This document shows, piece after piece, positions 23,376 to 34,629 of a stretch of DNA of 64,000 bases. This DNA is from Dryocosmus kuriphilus (lineage: Eukaryota > Arthropoda > Insecta > Hymenoptera > Cynipidae). Under the pieces are notes generated by a model. The model did no database searches, was not told where the DNA came from, and saw only the letters and a program-made list of their open reading frames with translations. Numbering within the stretch: position 1 is the first letter of the stretch; every line of letters starts with the position of its first letter. The translations under genes were made by a program, and so were the position numbers. The DNA lies in NCBI GenBank assembly GCA_038277395.1, contig CM076189.1:79597421-79661420 (forward strand), read 5' to 3'.

Positions 23376-24480
23376 ACAGGTGCGAGTTGTCCATCGGTCT
23401 ACGTTCGGGCCAACCGTCGGACAGTAGGTCCAACTTTTTGCGCCAAAGGCCAGGCCAATCAGCGAAATGATAACGGTCAACCGCCTTTGGCTTGTCAACG
23501 TCGCGTCGGCCCGACATTTGGTCCCGAAGGTGGACCATCTATGAGAATAAAGCAGGCCCCACCTTGGGCAAAAAAATATGGTGCCAACCTACATTTTCAA
23601 AGGTTGGTCAACATTGCCAAGAAGCGTCGGGCCATCCTTGGCAACCAAATGTTGGGCCGCCGTTGGCAGCCAGTGATCTGTCCATCTATTGCAATGATAA
23701 CGCAAGCCTATTTATTTTTCACGGTTGGCTCGACAATGGTTAAGAAGGTTCAACCAACCACGGAACCGAATCTGGCACACCACTAGTTTCCAAAGTTGGG
23801 GAAGCATCGACCGTAAACTGTGGTCCAACTTAATGAAACAATTTTCGGCCCAACCGCCAAGCCGACGCGACGTCTTTTTCCACCGTCCGCAAGAAAATAG
23901 CTCGGTACCTCCTTGACAAAGCCGTCTGTCAACCGTCTGCTTATAAAACCGGAGACTGATTTCACTTGTGGCTCACTTTTACCGCCAGTCACTTAGCGGA
24001 AACGCGCCCGTAATATTGTGATCATTTTAAATCAATTCACAAGAGTATACCTGACTGTCGGACCAACCGTGGGACAGAGTTGAGCCAACCGTACTTTCAC
24101 GGTGTTTTTGAAGCAATAAACAAGAGTATATCCGACGGTCGGCCCATACACGGGCCGCGGATTGACCGACCCTCGAGTGCTTCAAGGTGACTTGTGAATA
24201 GCCGACTGCTGTACCTAGAGTCGTACCGACCGCTTTCTTACGGTCGTACCGACTAACCTGACACATTTTATCCCACTGTCGGCCCAATATTGCGCCAGAA
24301 TTTGGCAGACAGTCGGCTCACTGCCCGCCGCAGCCGCCGGTTCCAAACGTCGGTGGACCATGGCAACTTGAAAACACCTTAGTCGGCCCAACACTGGATA
24401 CCCCAGATCGGTTGCCAGAGTAAGGCCGACTTTGGACCGATGGTTAAGTTCTGGCAGCGAACCGAACTTGGCGCCTGAGT
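23376..24480. mobile_element. GC-rich TIR element built of GGCCAACCG-type words
   Basis: A sharp block inside the AT-rich array. Many copies of GGCCAACC, CCAACCGTCGG, TCGGCCCGAC and their reverse complements occur. The left end CAGGTGCGAGTT and the right end (reverse complement CAGGCGCCAAGTT) are possible terminal inverted repeats. The ORFs on both strands arise from the repeat words. I see no transposase and no clear target-site duplication, so this looks like a non-autonomous element. Confidence 0.58.
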
Positions 24481-25889
24481 AAAATCCCTTAAATATCTTA
24501 AAATTAATTAAAACACTCTAAATCTGTCAAAGACACTTAAAATTCTTTCCAAGCTCTTAAAAACCTTCAGAACCACCTTAAAATACCTTCAAATATCTTA
24601 AAATCGTTTAAATCCCTCAAACCTCTTCAAAATTATTGAGTCTATAAATTTTGATTTAGCTTTTAAAGCTACTGCTTTGAATATGTTACAATATTGAATA
24701 ATTTAAAATCTCTCAAAACCCCAAAAAAATCTTGAAAACTTTAAGTTCCCTTAAACACCGTTAAAATACCTTAAACCCCTTAAAATATCTTAAATCCATT
24801 AAACTGTTAAAATTACCTGAGCCCTTTAAAACTTTTAATTCTGTAATTCTGATGTAACTACCCAAGCTACTATTTTTAAATTGTTACAATCTGGATTCAC
24901 TCAAAATCCCTTAAAATACCTTAGAATACCAAAAACCATTAAAGTCCCTTAAATACGTTCAAATGCATAAGATTCCTTTAAACCTTAAAACGCTTAAGTT
25001 CCTTTAACTTTCTTAAATCCCTAAAAATGTTTAAAATATTGAAAAGTCTTGAAAACCTTGAGAACCTCTTAAACTTTTAAAATACTAAAATACCTTCAAA
25101 GTTCCAAAATACCTTAAAAGCGGAAAAGCAACCAAAAATTTCTAAAGATTCTTGTAAACCTCTCAAAACCCCTCAATCCACAAAATCCTGAAACGACTCA
25201 AATTCCTTTAAACCCTTATACATCTTAAACTCCTTAAAATACATTAATCATTTAAAATCTTTTAAAACACTTAAAATACTGTAAAGTTTATTAAAGTCCA
25301 TTATATCCTTCAAGTCCCTTGTAATTTCTTCACAACCTTAGAATAACACAAAACTACCTTTCTTCCTTGTATCCTTTAAATCCCTGCAAATCAATTAACC
25401 CCTTAAGACATTCAAGACTTTAAAACCCAAAAAAATCCCTAAAGATCTTAAAGTTCCTAAACCCTTTAGACACTTTAAAACTGAAATCCCGTAAAATTCT
25501 TCAAAATGCTTTAATCTCCCAAAATACTTTAAAAACTTGAAATCTCTTAAATTCCCTTGAATTCTTTTAAATTCGTAGAAACTCTTAAAAACCGTTGATC
25601 CTCTTAGCGTCCTTTAAAAACACTTAAAACAATTTGATATTTCTTAGTACCCTTAAAACCCCTTGAAAACCTTAGAATTCTTTAAAACAACTTAATCCAT
25701 TAAAACAATAAACACCTTAAATCCAAAAAATCCCTAAATACCTGAAAACTATTGAAAACCTTGAAACTCTATAAACAGTCTAAACCCTTAAAATCCATGC
25801 AAACTCCTCAAACACATTCAAACCTTTGGTTCCAAAATCCCTCTATACCCTTAAAATTTCTGGAAATACCTTAAATCCCTTAAAATTAA

Positions 25890-27110
25890 ATATAAATCTA
25901 TTTTACGACCAGCGTTTGTCTCTTGACTTGGAGGTATGAATTTCCGTTTTCTGGGAATGGGCCGGTCAACCTATTATCGGGATTGGTAAATAAGTAAGCT
26001 TGAGTTTTCGTTGGAATATTTACATTCTGAGAAACACTCCAATGAGATATCACAACAGTCTTTAGTTTTTAGAATTTCTTTGTTTCTCCTAGAAGAGCAT
26101 CAACCGATCTTTCGACCGGCCAAACACGGGTGACGAGCGGTGGAGGGGAGCGATCTAAGAATCAGAACTCGAGTACTCCCCTCCGTTTTTTCCAAAGATG
26201 CGAAAATTCTTCGAAGCGATCTGCGAGACGGAGATGAATGTTATTTTAGTAGCCAAATAGCAGCCATCGAATGACGGCCTCGACGTCTTTCAGTATTCCC
26301 TGAGTATCCCGACTTCGCGGATTCATCAACATTCTTTTGGACCCGAAACTATTGTGAAGTGAGGTATCATTCTCCAAGTTCCAGAGGTTTTCCCTCCAGG
26401 ATTTTCCTCGGAGTGCGTGCGTGCGTGATTTTTCACGGTCTTTTTTTCCCTCTTTTCTTTCCACAATTGCGTCAGGTAGATAGTTACTGACTTCGTCAGT
26501 GACCTTCGATCAATTCTCTCACGTCCGCGTCGCGTCCCTATCGCGCTTCCGATTCCACGTGTTTAAATCGTTCTTCCTACCTTGCGCTCTTGGGTAGTTT
26601 TTTTTTTTTATTGATGAATGCGGCCACACCTATACTTCACAAGCGTCGCAGGAAGCCCCAGAAGCCGCTGAATCGAAGGCGCCGTCAATGCGAGGGACGC
26701 CAATTTCTCGTGTCCCAGGAAATTTTGGATCCCGATTCTTCGAACGCCCATTTGCCAGCAGGGTAGGACCCGGAAATTTCATCGTTTTATTCGGCCGGGA
26801 TTCCGAGGGAACGTGTTCCAGATATTCCTCCGCGACTCTCCTCACACGTGCCGCCTAAGGTCTGTTCGCAGACTTTCGCCATGCGCGCGTTAAACAGAGC
26901 TCCAATGGAAGGCCTTCCGAGGCAACGAAACTGTTCGGAACGCCGGTGAGTCCGGATAGGGACGTCCTCTTGTTTCCATTGGCGGGTACCTAGGAATCTT
27001 TCTCTCCGTGAACACCCAAGGTTTCGTCCAACATTCGTCGTGCACGTTTTTAGTCTTTTTCAACTTATAAGACAACACGCTATTCCATTTAAATTAAAGT
27101 GACCTACCGA
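25890..27110. other. GC-richer island of unknown origin inside the array
   Basis: About 1.2 kb of non-repetitive sequence with many CpG sites, between two parts of the CTTAAAAT array. Minus-strand frames at 26630-26845 and 26890-27078 and at 26246-26464 are open for 60-72 codons, but I recognise no domain and cannot link them by splice sites. It could be a gene promoter and first exon, a captured fragment, or a transposon. No terminal repeats were seen. Confidence 0.4.
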
Positions 27111-28430
27111 AGTAGTTGTAAAAATTTTATAACAACTTCCTCAAAACCATTACAATACCTTAATGCTCTTAAAATTCCTGAAATCTTTTAAAACCTTTTT
27201 GAAATCGCTGAACACTCCTAAAATCCTTTATATCCCATAAAATCACTTAAACTTCGTTAAATTCCTTAAAGTTATTTAAAAACATTGAAATCACTTAATT
27301 CTCTTAAATCATTTAAAAGCCCTTAAACAGTTTTAAGTTTCTGAAAACTCTTAAAATTTATTAAGCACCTTTGAATTCCCAAAAACACACTCAATGTCTT
27401 TTAAAACTCGGAAAAGCCCTTAAAACCTCTTAAAAGCAGTTAAATCTTTTAATTCTCTTAAAATAATGGAAACGCTTCAAATCCACTGAAACCTTTAAAA
27501 TCGATTAAGGTTACCTAGATTTGCCTTTTACCGTAATCCCTTAAAACTTTGAAACTCTTAAAATGTTGAAAATCTCTAAATGCGATAAGAATCCTAAGCC
27601 CTTTGAAGCCTTAAGCCATTAAAATCCTTTAAATTCTTCTAAGTTATTTAAAACGCTTAAAATCCATTAATTCTCTTACATCCTTTCAGAGCCCTTAAAA
27701 TTTCATGAAATTTCTGAAAATCTTTAAAATTCCCTAAACACCTTTTAAATCCCATAAGCACACTTAAAATCTTTTAAAACACTTTAAAGCCCTTAAAACC
27801 TCTTGATAGCCGTTAAATCATTTCATTCCCTTGAAATGCTCGAAACGCTTCAAATCTCCTTCAACCCTTAAAATTGATCAAGATTACATAAACTACTCAA
27901 AATCCTTTAATCCCTGAAAACATTAAACCTCTTAAATTCTAAAAATCCCTAAATGCCTTAAAACTTTCCAGCCCTCTTAAAACCCCTTGAACCGTTAGAA
28001 TCGTTTAAAAGCCTTTAAAATACTAAAATCCTTTTAATAACTTAAAGCCCTAATAATCTTATAATCGTTTAAAATCTCTTAACACACTTTACATTTCTTA
28101 AGAGCCTTAAAATCTCTTAAAACTTCTTAAAATTCTTAAATCCCTTAAATTCCGTTAATCCCTTAAAATCTTAAGACCCTTAAGATCCTATAAATTGCTA
28201 AATACCTTAAACACTGAAAACCATTAAATCTCTTAATAAGACTTTAAGACCATAAAATCCCTAAAACCCTTCAAACTAGTAAATTCATTTTAAACCCCTG
28301 AAAGCCCTTAAGTCCCTTAGAACCTCCTAAATTACCTTAAACCACCTAATTTCCTTCAAACTCTTAAAATACCTTAAAAACCTTAAAATATATTAAACAC
28401 ACTTAAAATCCTTTAAAAGTTTTGGAACGT

Positions 28431-28969
28431 GAATTCTCATTTAATATTTAAAATTCCTGCCTTGAGTTTCTTACAATTTTGAAGTTTCAGATCACACAAT
28501 TTAATGCTAAAGCGTTAAAAATTGATTAATATCTTTTCAATTATCTTTCTCGTGCCATAAGGAATATTTCGATGATTACTTTTGGGAACCAACAACTCAA
28601 AGTTTAAGTTTCTAAGTAAACAGTTCTGAGAAAATACGTATATATTGTTTGTTATGAATAATAATTATATTAAGTTTTTATACTTACATTTATAATGAAC
28701 AAAACACACAAATGTGATAAATATAATATTATTGAAAGTATTCATTTTTTTTTAACGAACACGTCGATAAAATAACGAAAACTAATTTTTTATAGTAATT
28801 ACGTGTCTCAATAAACGGCGGCTATATATTTCTTTTATTATTCTAATCAGATAATGACTCTACTTATTCTTTTAAAAAATAGATTGGAAGATTATATTTG
28901 CGCTCAGATTTGGAAAGTTTTCGTATGTGCTTGATTTATGACACACAATGTTTATAAAGTCATAATTTT
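28431..28969. repeat. Duplicated flank (arm B of segmental duplication)
   Basis: Counterpart of 4271-4870 with the same word order; similarity stops at TCATAATTTTT near 28969, where the GC-rich element begins, whereas arm A continues. Confidence 0.7.
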
Positions 28970-29095
28970 TGTGACGAGCACGTACGCTCGCACATACGCA
29001 CTTTGGGTTGCCGCTCGCAAGGCGGACTTGCGAGCGCATGACTGACTCTCCCACCACGCTCATCCCCACTGACCGACCACGACCAGGCACCAAGT

Positions 29096-29130
29096 CAATA
29101 AATACGAGACGCACGACGAGAATCGTCAGT
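29096..29130 (+). promoter_or_regulatory. TATA-like box and TCAGT initiator
   Basis: AATAAATA at about 29097-29104 is followed by TCAGT at 29126-29130, roughly 30 bp away, the usual TATA-to-initiator distance. Transcription would run rightward through the 130-bp repeats. Confidence 0.4.
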
Positions 29131-29284
29131 CGCGGCGGGTGCGCCTCTCCGAGCACCTCGCGGAGCTCTCACCCGGTGAGGCTCAAATCCTCTTCCTTCC
29201 GATGGGTGTCTGTCCCCTACGGAAGGCAAAGGGACGTGGGAATCGCAAGGAGTAGGCCTCCCTACACTTGCCAATCCCCACGAC

Positions 29285-29936
29285 CGACCTGACTGACCGG
29301 CCGACGTGTACGGTTCCCGGGGTTGATGGGTACACCCATGGCCCCGTGAACCTAGTGCGTTGGGGGATTGATGGGCACACCCATGGTCCCCTTACGTCAC
29401 GGAGGACCGACCTGATTAACGACCGACCGGCCGACGTGTACGGTTCCCGGGGTTGATGGGTACACCCATGGCCCCGTGAACCTAGTGCGTTGGGGGATTG
29501 ATGGGCACACCCATGGTCCCCTTACGTCACGGAGGACCGACCTGACTAATGACCGACCGGCCGACGTGTACGGTTCCCGAGGTTGATGGGTACACCCATG
29601 GCCCCGTGAACCTATTGCGTTGGGGGATTGATGGGCACACCCATGGTCCCATTACGTCATGGAGGACCGACCTGACTAACGACCGACCGGCCGACGTGTA
29701 CGGTTCCAGGGGTTGATGGGTACACCCATGGCCCCGTGAACCTAGTGCGTTGGGGGATTGATGGGCACACCCATGGTCCCCTTACGTCACGGAGGACCGA
29801 CCTGACTAACGACCGACCGGCCGACGTGTACGGTTCCCGAGGTTGATGGGTACACCCATGGCCTCGTGAACCTAGTGCGTTGGGGGATTGATGGGCACAC
29901 CCATGGTCCCCTTACGTCACGGAGGACCGACCGACC
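29285..29936 (+). repeat. 130-bp tandem array, five copies
   Basis: CGGTTCC occurs at 29311, 29441, 29571, 29701 and 29831, an exact 130-bp spacing with only a few substitutions per copy. Each unit contains two related halves around GATGGGTACACCCATGGCCCC and GATGGGCACACCCATGGTCCC, each with a short palindrome (TGGGTACACCCA, TGGGCACACCCA). Confidence 0.93.
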
Positions 29937-30364
29937 GAACCCTACGCACCGGACAACATCCAAGACTACTACTCTCCCCGACAGTCACATCGAGTGTGGT
30001 GGACCACCTCCGCCTCCGCACGCGTATTGGGCCACCGACAAAAGGGGTGCCTCGGGGAGGCTCCAGGAAAAAACCGTCGACGTTGATATCCCGCGACCGC
30101 CAAATAAGGGAAAAGGCGTTCGACCTCCCCACCCACCTGACCGCAACCGACCTGGGGGGGGTGGTCCATGTCCCCCTCGAGACCGACGCCCCTCCGAGGG
30201 CCCCTCCAAATCCGAAGACCGCCTCACGCCTGAAATAATCGTTCCAGGGCACGCGTTGACCGAGACTTTCCAGAGAGGGGGGCACCGTATCCTGCGTCAC
30301 TGGCAGGGGGCCCGACGTCCGGACACCTGCACGAAGAACACCCGCTCGCAGGGGGGGAGTAAAC

Positions 30365-30490
30365 CCGGCACGCACACACACACACGAATACTTGTAAATC
30401 CGGCACCGACACACACACACAAACACCTGTAAATCCGGCACCGACACACACACACGAACACTTGTAAATCCGGCCTCGACACACGCGCAC
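30365..30490 (+). repeat. ~41-bp tandem repeat with CA tracts, three copies
   Basis: Three units of ACTTGTAAATCCGGC plus ACCGACACACACACACAA-like sequence. Minus-strand frames reading CVCVGAGFT-like repeats come from this. Confidence 0.8.
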
Positions 30491-30605
30491 ACACACGCAC
30501 ACTTAAACAAATGTACACACGCACGCTAAATCAACATCCGCACACTTACACACACATACATACGCACACGTGAACAAACGTAAGCGTCTACACCCATTCA
30601 ACATC

Positions 30606-30607
<2 letters not shown>

Positions 30608-30644
<37 letters not shown>
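30608..30644. repeat. (AC)n microsatellite
   Basis: A pure CA dinucleotide run of about 37 bp, with further CA-rich imperfect sequence to its left from 30480. Confidence 0.95.
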
Positions 30645-30645
<1 letters not shown>

Positions 30646-30722
30646 GTCACCACCAGACCTCGTTACCATTGTAAATACAAAATATGATGTCAAATAAATC
30701 GAGTTTGCACCTCTTGTGCTCA

Positions 30723-32034
30723 GAGAAAATGCCTATCTTTCCTTAAAACCTGACCCTGGCTTAGGCTGAAGCGTTTTAATATATTTAAATTAACGAAATT
30801 TACTCGAAATAACTAAATAAAAGAGTTGACCTTTTTTTATTTTTAAAGTCTTTCAAGCGAATTGTAAAATTTTTTAAAATTGATAAATGCAGAAATCTTA
30901 ACAACTTTAAGAACATTTTCTTATTCCAAATTAACAATTAATATAATAATTGAATTTATATTTTTTAATTACATGGATATATACGTCTTTCTATTTCAAA
31001 AACTTAAATATATTTTAGTAAATTACATAATTTATGGTCTTCTAAAGATTTCTGAATGTCTTCTAAAAACATTTAATACAAAAAAAAAAATTATAAATTT
31101 TTTTTATCGAGTTCAACCAATTAAAATTTGTTTAATTTCACGAAACGAAAAACGTAGAACATATTTTCAATACCTTTTGTTTTTAAATATCTAAAGAAAT
31201 AGTAACGAAAAACATTACGCAAAATTTTCTAAGCTTCTATGTTCCTAAAAAAAGGTTTTTTATTTAATTTACTCGTATTTTGTTTTATTTTACCTAATTT
31301 TCAGTTTACCGGAATTCCATTTGGCGTAGCTTCTATTTCAACGAATTATCATTTGCCATAATTGAACTCCTTCAAGTCATCGTTTGACATAATTTTCATT
31401 TTTCTGAACTTCTATTTGACTAAATAAGAAACGTAACTTTTTCATTTTCAAAGTTTTTTAAACGATTTGTGAAAATTTTTAGAAATTTAAAAGTGTAAAA
31501 CCTTGACAATTTTTAAGAATTTTCTAAATTTAACGTTAAAAATTAATATGAATAATGAGTTTCTATTTTCTTATTTAAATGTAATTATAAGTATTTTAGT
31601 TTTACAAGTTAACTATATTTTACTAAATTAAATAATTTATAGTTTTTTAAAAGTTTTAAAATTTCTTATAAAAACATTTTTAAGTAAAATAAAGGTTCTG
31701 GTTTCTTTATCTATTTCATTCAATTAAAATTCGTTTAATTTCACGAAACAAAAAAGTAGAAAATATTTTCAAAACTTTTTGTTTGTAAATTTCTGAAAAT
31801 TTGGAAATAAAAAAAAATTGTACTTGATTTTCGAAACCTTTAAGTTCTTAAATTTCTAAAAATCTCTTGTAAAAAACTAAGAACTTTTTAATAGTACTTA
31901 ATGTAAATATTACGCTTTTTTATTTAATAAGAAACTTAATCTTCTTATTTTAGAAGTTTTTAAAAAGAGTTTTGGTAATTTTTAGAAGCTTTAGAATGCA
32001 GAAACCTTAACAATTTCTTGCAAAAAATATATAA
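30723..32034. repeat. AT-rich tandem repeat of ~500-600 bp units
   Basis: Similar segments begin near 30840, 31450 and 31930, marked by GCAGAAATCTTAACAA (30890), GTGTAAAACCTTGACAA (31493) and GCAGAAACCTTAACAA (31999), then AATTTATAGT/GGTCTTCTAAA or TTTTTTAAA and AAAACATTT. The 104-codon frame at 30880-31194 is AT-driven and not supported. Confidence 0.68.
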
Positions 32035-32115
32035 AAATATCTCTACATTCTCATCCCGCCCTGCTTAGCGCGAAGTATAAGCGCGCTTGCAGCGCGCGTC
32101 TATTGGAATCCACGC
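32035..32115. repeat. GCGC-rich terminal fragment of the foldback family
   Basis: ACATTCTCATCCCG followed by GCGCGAAGTATAAGCGCGC resembles, in reverse complement, the ends near 54100-54160 and 55430-55485. The segment 4943-5037 is another loose end of this family. Confidence 0.55.
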
Positions 32116-32439
32116 TTCGCACTCAAATAAAGTTTCTTCAAAACGTAACACCTTTTTTTGCAGTTTGATAGAAAATAAGTTTTTAAAAAAACTGTTCGTA
32201 ACATTTTTCACGATTAAAATAAAAACTATGACTCATGTCAAAAAATGGTCTGAAAGAAATATGTAAAACTTCCAGAATATTCTAGAATTATTAGTATACG
32301 TATATTAGAGTATTGTATAATTTTCGTTTCTAGTTTCCTAAAAAGTTATTTTTATACTAAAAGCAGGTTAATAATTCAATTATCGTCGAATGTTGTCCGA
32401 TATAGTATCTTTAAGAAAATAAAATGCACGACATTTAAG

Positions 32440-33110
32440 GAATATTTAACCTATGTTTTACGGCAGTTTAGTCTTATCCTAAAATTTTTGCGTCACTAGC
32501 TGAATCGTCAGTTGAAACTAGGTATTTTCAAGCAAGTTCAAACGTTGCTTAGAGAGTAAATTTCACTTTCAGTTTCTCAAATTGCACCATATGCAAATTA
32601 TCTGAAATAATACTGCAGTTTTTAGCTATTAACACGTTTTGAGGGTATGCGACAGCTAAATTGTCTGTATTACCGACCTCAATTTTTTCCGCTTATAAAC
32701 ATGTTTTTTGAACCTAAGAACACTTTTGTAAATAAAATGTCTGATCGAAACTTTGGGAAATGCATGAGGAGACAATAACCTACGCTTATCTACTTTATTT
32801 GAGTAGGAATTTTGAAGAAAGAAAATTTTTCGACGAAATTAAGACTGGATAAGTCAAATATGCTTCCAGTCTGAACTTCGACGGAAAATTTTATTTTCAA
32901 AATTCTTGCCCAAACAAAGTACATAAACGTTGTTTAGTCTCTTCTCATGCATCTCGCACAGTTTCAGTCCAATATTTTATTTACAAGAAAAGTTTGTAGG
33001 TTGAAAAGGTATTGATAAAAACAAAAAATTTAGGTCGATAATAAAGATAATTTAGTTGGCTAGATGGCCTTAAGCAATGAATTTCAGCAGCACGTATGTC
33101 ACTTAATAAT
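32440..33110. repeat. Second copy of the long foldback element
   Basis: Matches 9960-10600 along its length, including the central AAGTCAAATATGC loop near 32850 and the stems TAAGACTGGA and TCCAGTCTGA. Arms pair in order (ATGCATGAGGAGACAATAA with the reverse complement of TTAGTCTCTTCTCATGCAT). Confidence 0.82.
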
Positions 33111-33430
33111 CGTCATTGAATTGTGAGGTAAAACTTTCCCTGTATAAATATATTAAACCTATTTAGGGGTTGTATTAATTAATATACAATATTGTGTTTG
33201 AGGGATTTAGACTGCGAAAGAATATTCTAAATTTTCTCGTTACTTGTCTGTTCAAGTAAAAAGTTGTTAATTAAAAGGCAACTCCGGGATCAAATCTGGA
33301 TCAAGCAAACTAAAAACTTAAAAAGGCTTCTAGGAAAATTCAACCAAGGAACACAAAAAAAGAGGAGGCAAAATAGAAGAAAGCAACCAACCAAATTCCC
33401 TTCCTCATTTTTCTTTCCTTTCTTTCCCTA
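33111..33430. repeat. Copy of the dispersed repeat seen at 13550-13850
   Basis: Shares TTGTTAATTAAAAGGCAA/GTAA, GGGATCAAATCTGGATCA, CAACCAACCAAATTCCC and CCTTCCTC with 13690-13850. It directly precedes the Penelope reverse transcriptase remnant, so it may be an internal or leader part of that element family. Confidence 0.55.
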
Positions 33431-33433
33431 CTG

Positions 33434-34027
33434 ATGTACTTTAGATATATCGAAAACATTTTAGTAGCGCTTCCTGAAAACGAAATAGATCTCTTTTTAC
33501 AAGTATTAAATTTCAATGATTTTGGTACTAAATTTACGCTTGAAAAAGAAGACAATATTGGAATAAGTTTCCTAGACGTGACATGTCATAAGAACGACAA
33601 TCGGAAAATAATGTGCATTTGGTACCGCAAACGAAAGCGGTCAGGTATATGTCTAAACTTTTATTAAAACCACCCTGTAAAATAGAAAAATGTGTAATTT
33701 GTAATATGGTAGACAGAGCATCGTTACTGTCTGATAAACAATATCATCAGGATAATTTGCGATTGGTTGAGGACACACTGATTGTTAACTTTGATCAGCA
33801 ACAACTTCTTAGAGAAAGTATAAACCGCAGATTCAATTTTGTGGCAGAAAAATAACAACATGTCGCTGACCAAATGATGAAAAATGTTGAAAATAGATCT
33901 TGCGTTAGCATTTCTTAAGTAGAGGGATTATCGGAACGCATCGTGAGAATTTTCGGAATTTATCATACAACTACAGAGTTTAAAAGTAAGAGAGACCTCA
34001 CAATCGGCTTAAGACCGACCAAAGATA
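33434..34027 (+). pseudogene. Penelope-like element, reverse transcriptase part (left of insertion)
   Basis: Frames 33434-33667 and 33613-33855 read RYIENILVALP (RYIDDIL position, catalytic Asp changed), NIGISFLDVTCHKNDNRKI, WYRK, then after a frame change SGRYMSKLLLKPPCKIEKCVICNMVDRA and NFDQQQLLRESINRRF. This is the C-terminal RT and linker of Penelope-like reverse transcriptases. After LRPTKDNTTPQ the sequence enters an unrelated transposon at 34028; the GIY-YIG part resumes at 38932. The 5' half of the RT is missing. Confidence 0.83.
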
Positions 34028-34059
34028 ACACAACCCCACAAATAAAAAAAAAATTCTGT

Positions 34060-34470
34060 GCATGTGACCAGACCACCATATCTATATGTTTTTGGGGTCG
34101 CTGAGTCCGAATCCGGGTCAGTTTTTCTCCATCAGGTAAGGGTCAAGGTCATTTGAAGGTCAAATCAAGACTATTCCACGAATGTGGACCAAGATGCCGT
34201 TTTTGTATGTTTTTGAGGTCCCTGAATCCGAATTCGAGATCTGTTTGTCTCTATCGGGTCAGGCTCAATGTCATTTCAAGGTTAAATCGAGGAAAAAGCC
34301 TGTGAACAGACACGATTACCACATCTATACGTTTTTGGGGTCGCTGAGTCCGAATCCGGGGTCCGTTTTTCTCCATCAGGTAAGTTTCAAGGTCATTTCA
34401 AGGATAAATCGAGGAAAAACCCTGTGAACGGACACAACTACCGCATGTATACGTTTTTAGGGTCGCTGAG
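34060..34470 (+). repeat. Left satellite arm (about 3.5 monomers)
   Basis: Monomers share TTTTTGGGGTCGCTGAGTCC, TCTCCATCAGGT and CAAGGTCATTTCAAGG. It is the reverse complement of the right arm. The 81-codon frame at 34182-34427 is only this repeat. Confidence 0.85.
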
Positions 34471-34629
34471 TAAACAGAGACAGACATTATAACTATATGT
34501 ATCATCGATTTAGAACATATCGAGAACCTTCATTTATCTATTGTTTTGTATGGTATCTTACTCTTTTCTTTTTAAATGATCGTACAAGTGACTCTCTTTT
34601 ACGCTTGACTCTTTTTTATTACTTTCTCT

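Larger units (their letters stand above)
23090..28430. repeat. Degenerate CTTAAAAT-type array beside copy B, with two insertions
   Basis: Equivalent of the array at 960-4270, same orientation and words (CCTTAAAATC, CTTAAACCC). It is interrupted by the TIR element at 23376-24480 and by a GC-richer island at 25890-27110. A sub-stretch near 24640-24700 and 24830-24900 matches 1445-1510 and 1650-1720 (TGATTTAA..TTTAAA, GAGT/GAATATGTTACAAT), so the arrays descend from one ancestor. Confidence 0.78.
28970..30722 (+). mobile_element. Candidate solo LTR or LTR-like GC-rich element
   Basis: A GC-rich block with sharp edges inside AT-rich DNA. It begins TGTGACGAGCACG and can be taken to end in CA near 30722. 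It holds a TATA-like AATAAATA and a TCAGT initiator about 30 bp further on, and an AATAAA at 30693, the order expected of an LTR. Within it lie a 130-bp tandem array and a CA-rich zone. The long frames in several phases (for example 29866-30432 and 29917-30510) are by-products of GC and CA repeats. No matching target-site duplication was found, so the LTR reading is an inference. Confidence 0.45.

Noticed and set aside
23487..24287. Overlapping 60-99 codon frames on both strands as genes
   Set aside because: They are built of the repeated GGCCAACCG words of the TIR element and exist in all phases.
29866..30510. Long Pro/Arg/Thr-rich frames on both strands (188 and 197 codons)
   Set aside because: Several phases and both strands are open at once, as expected for GC-rich and CA-repeat sequence; no domain or splice context supports translation.
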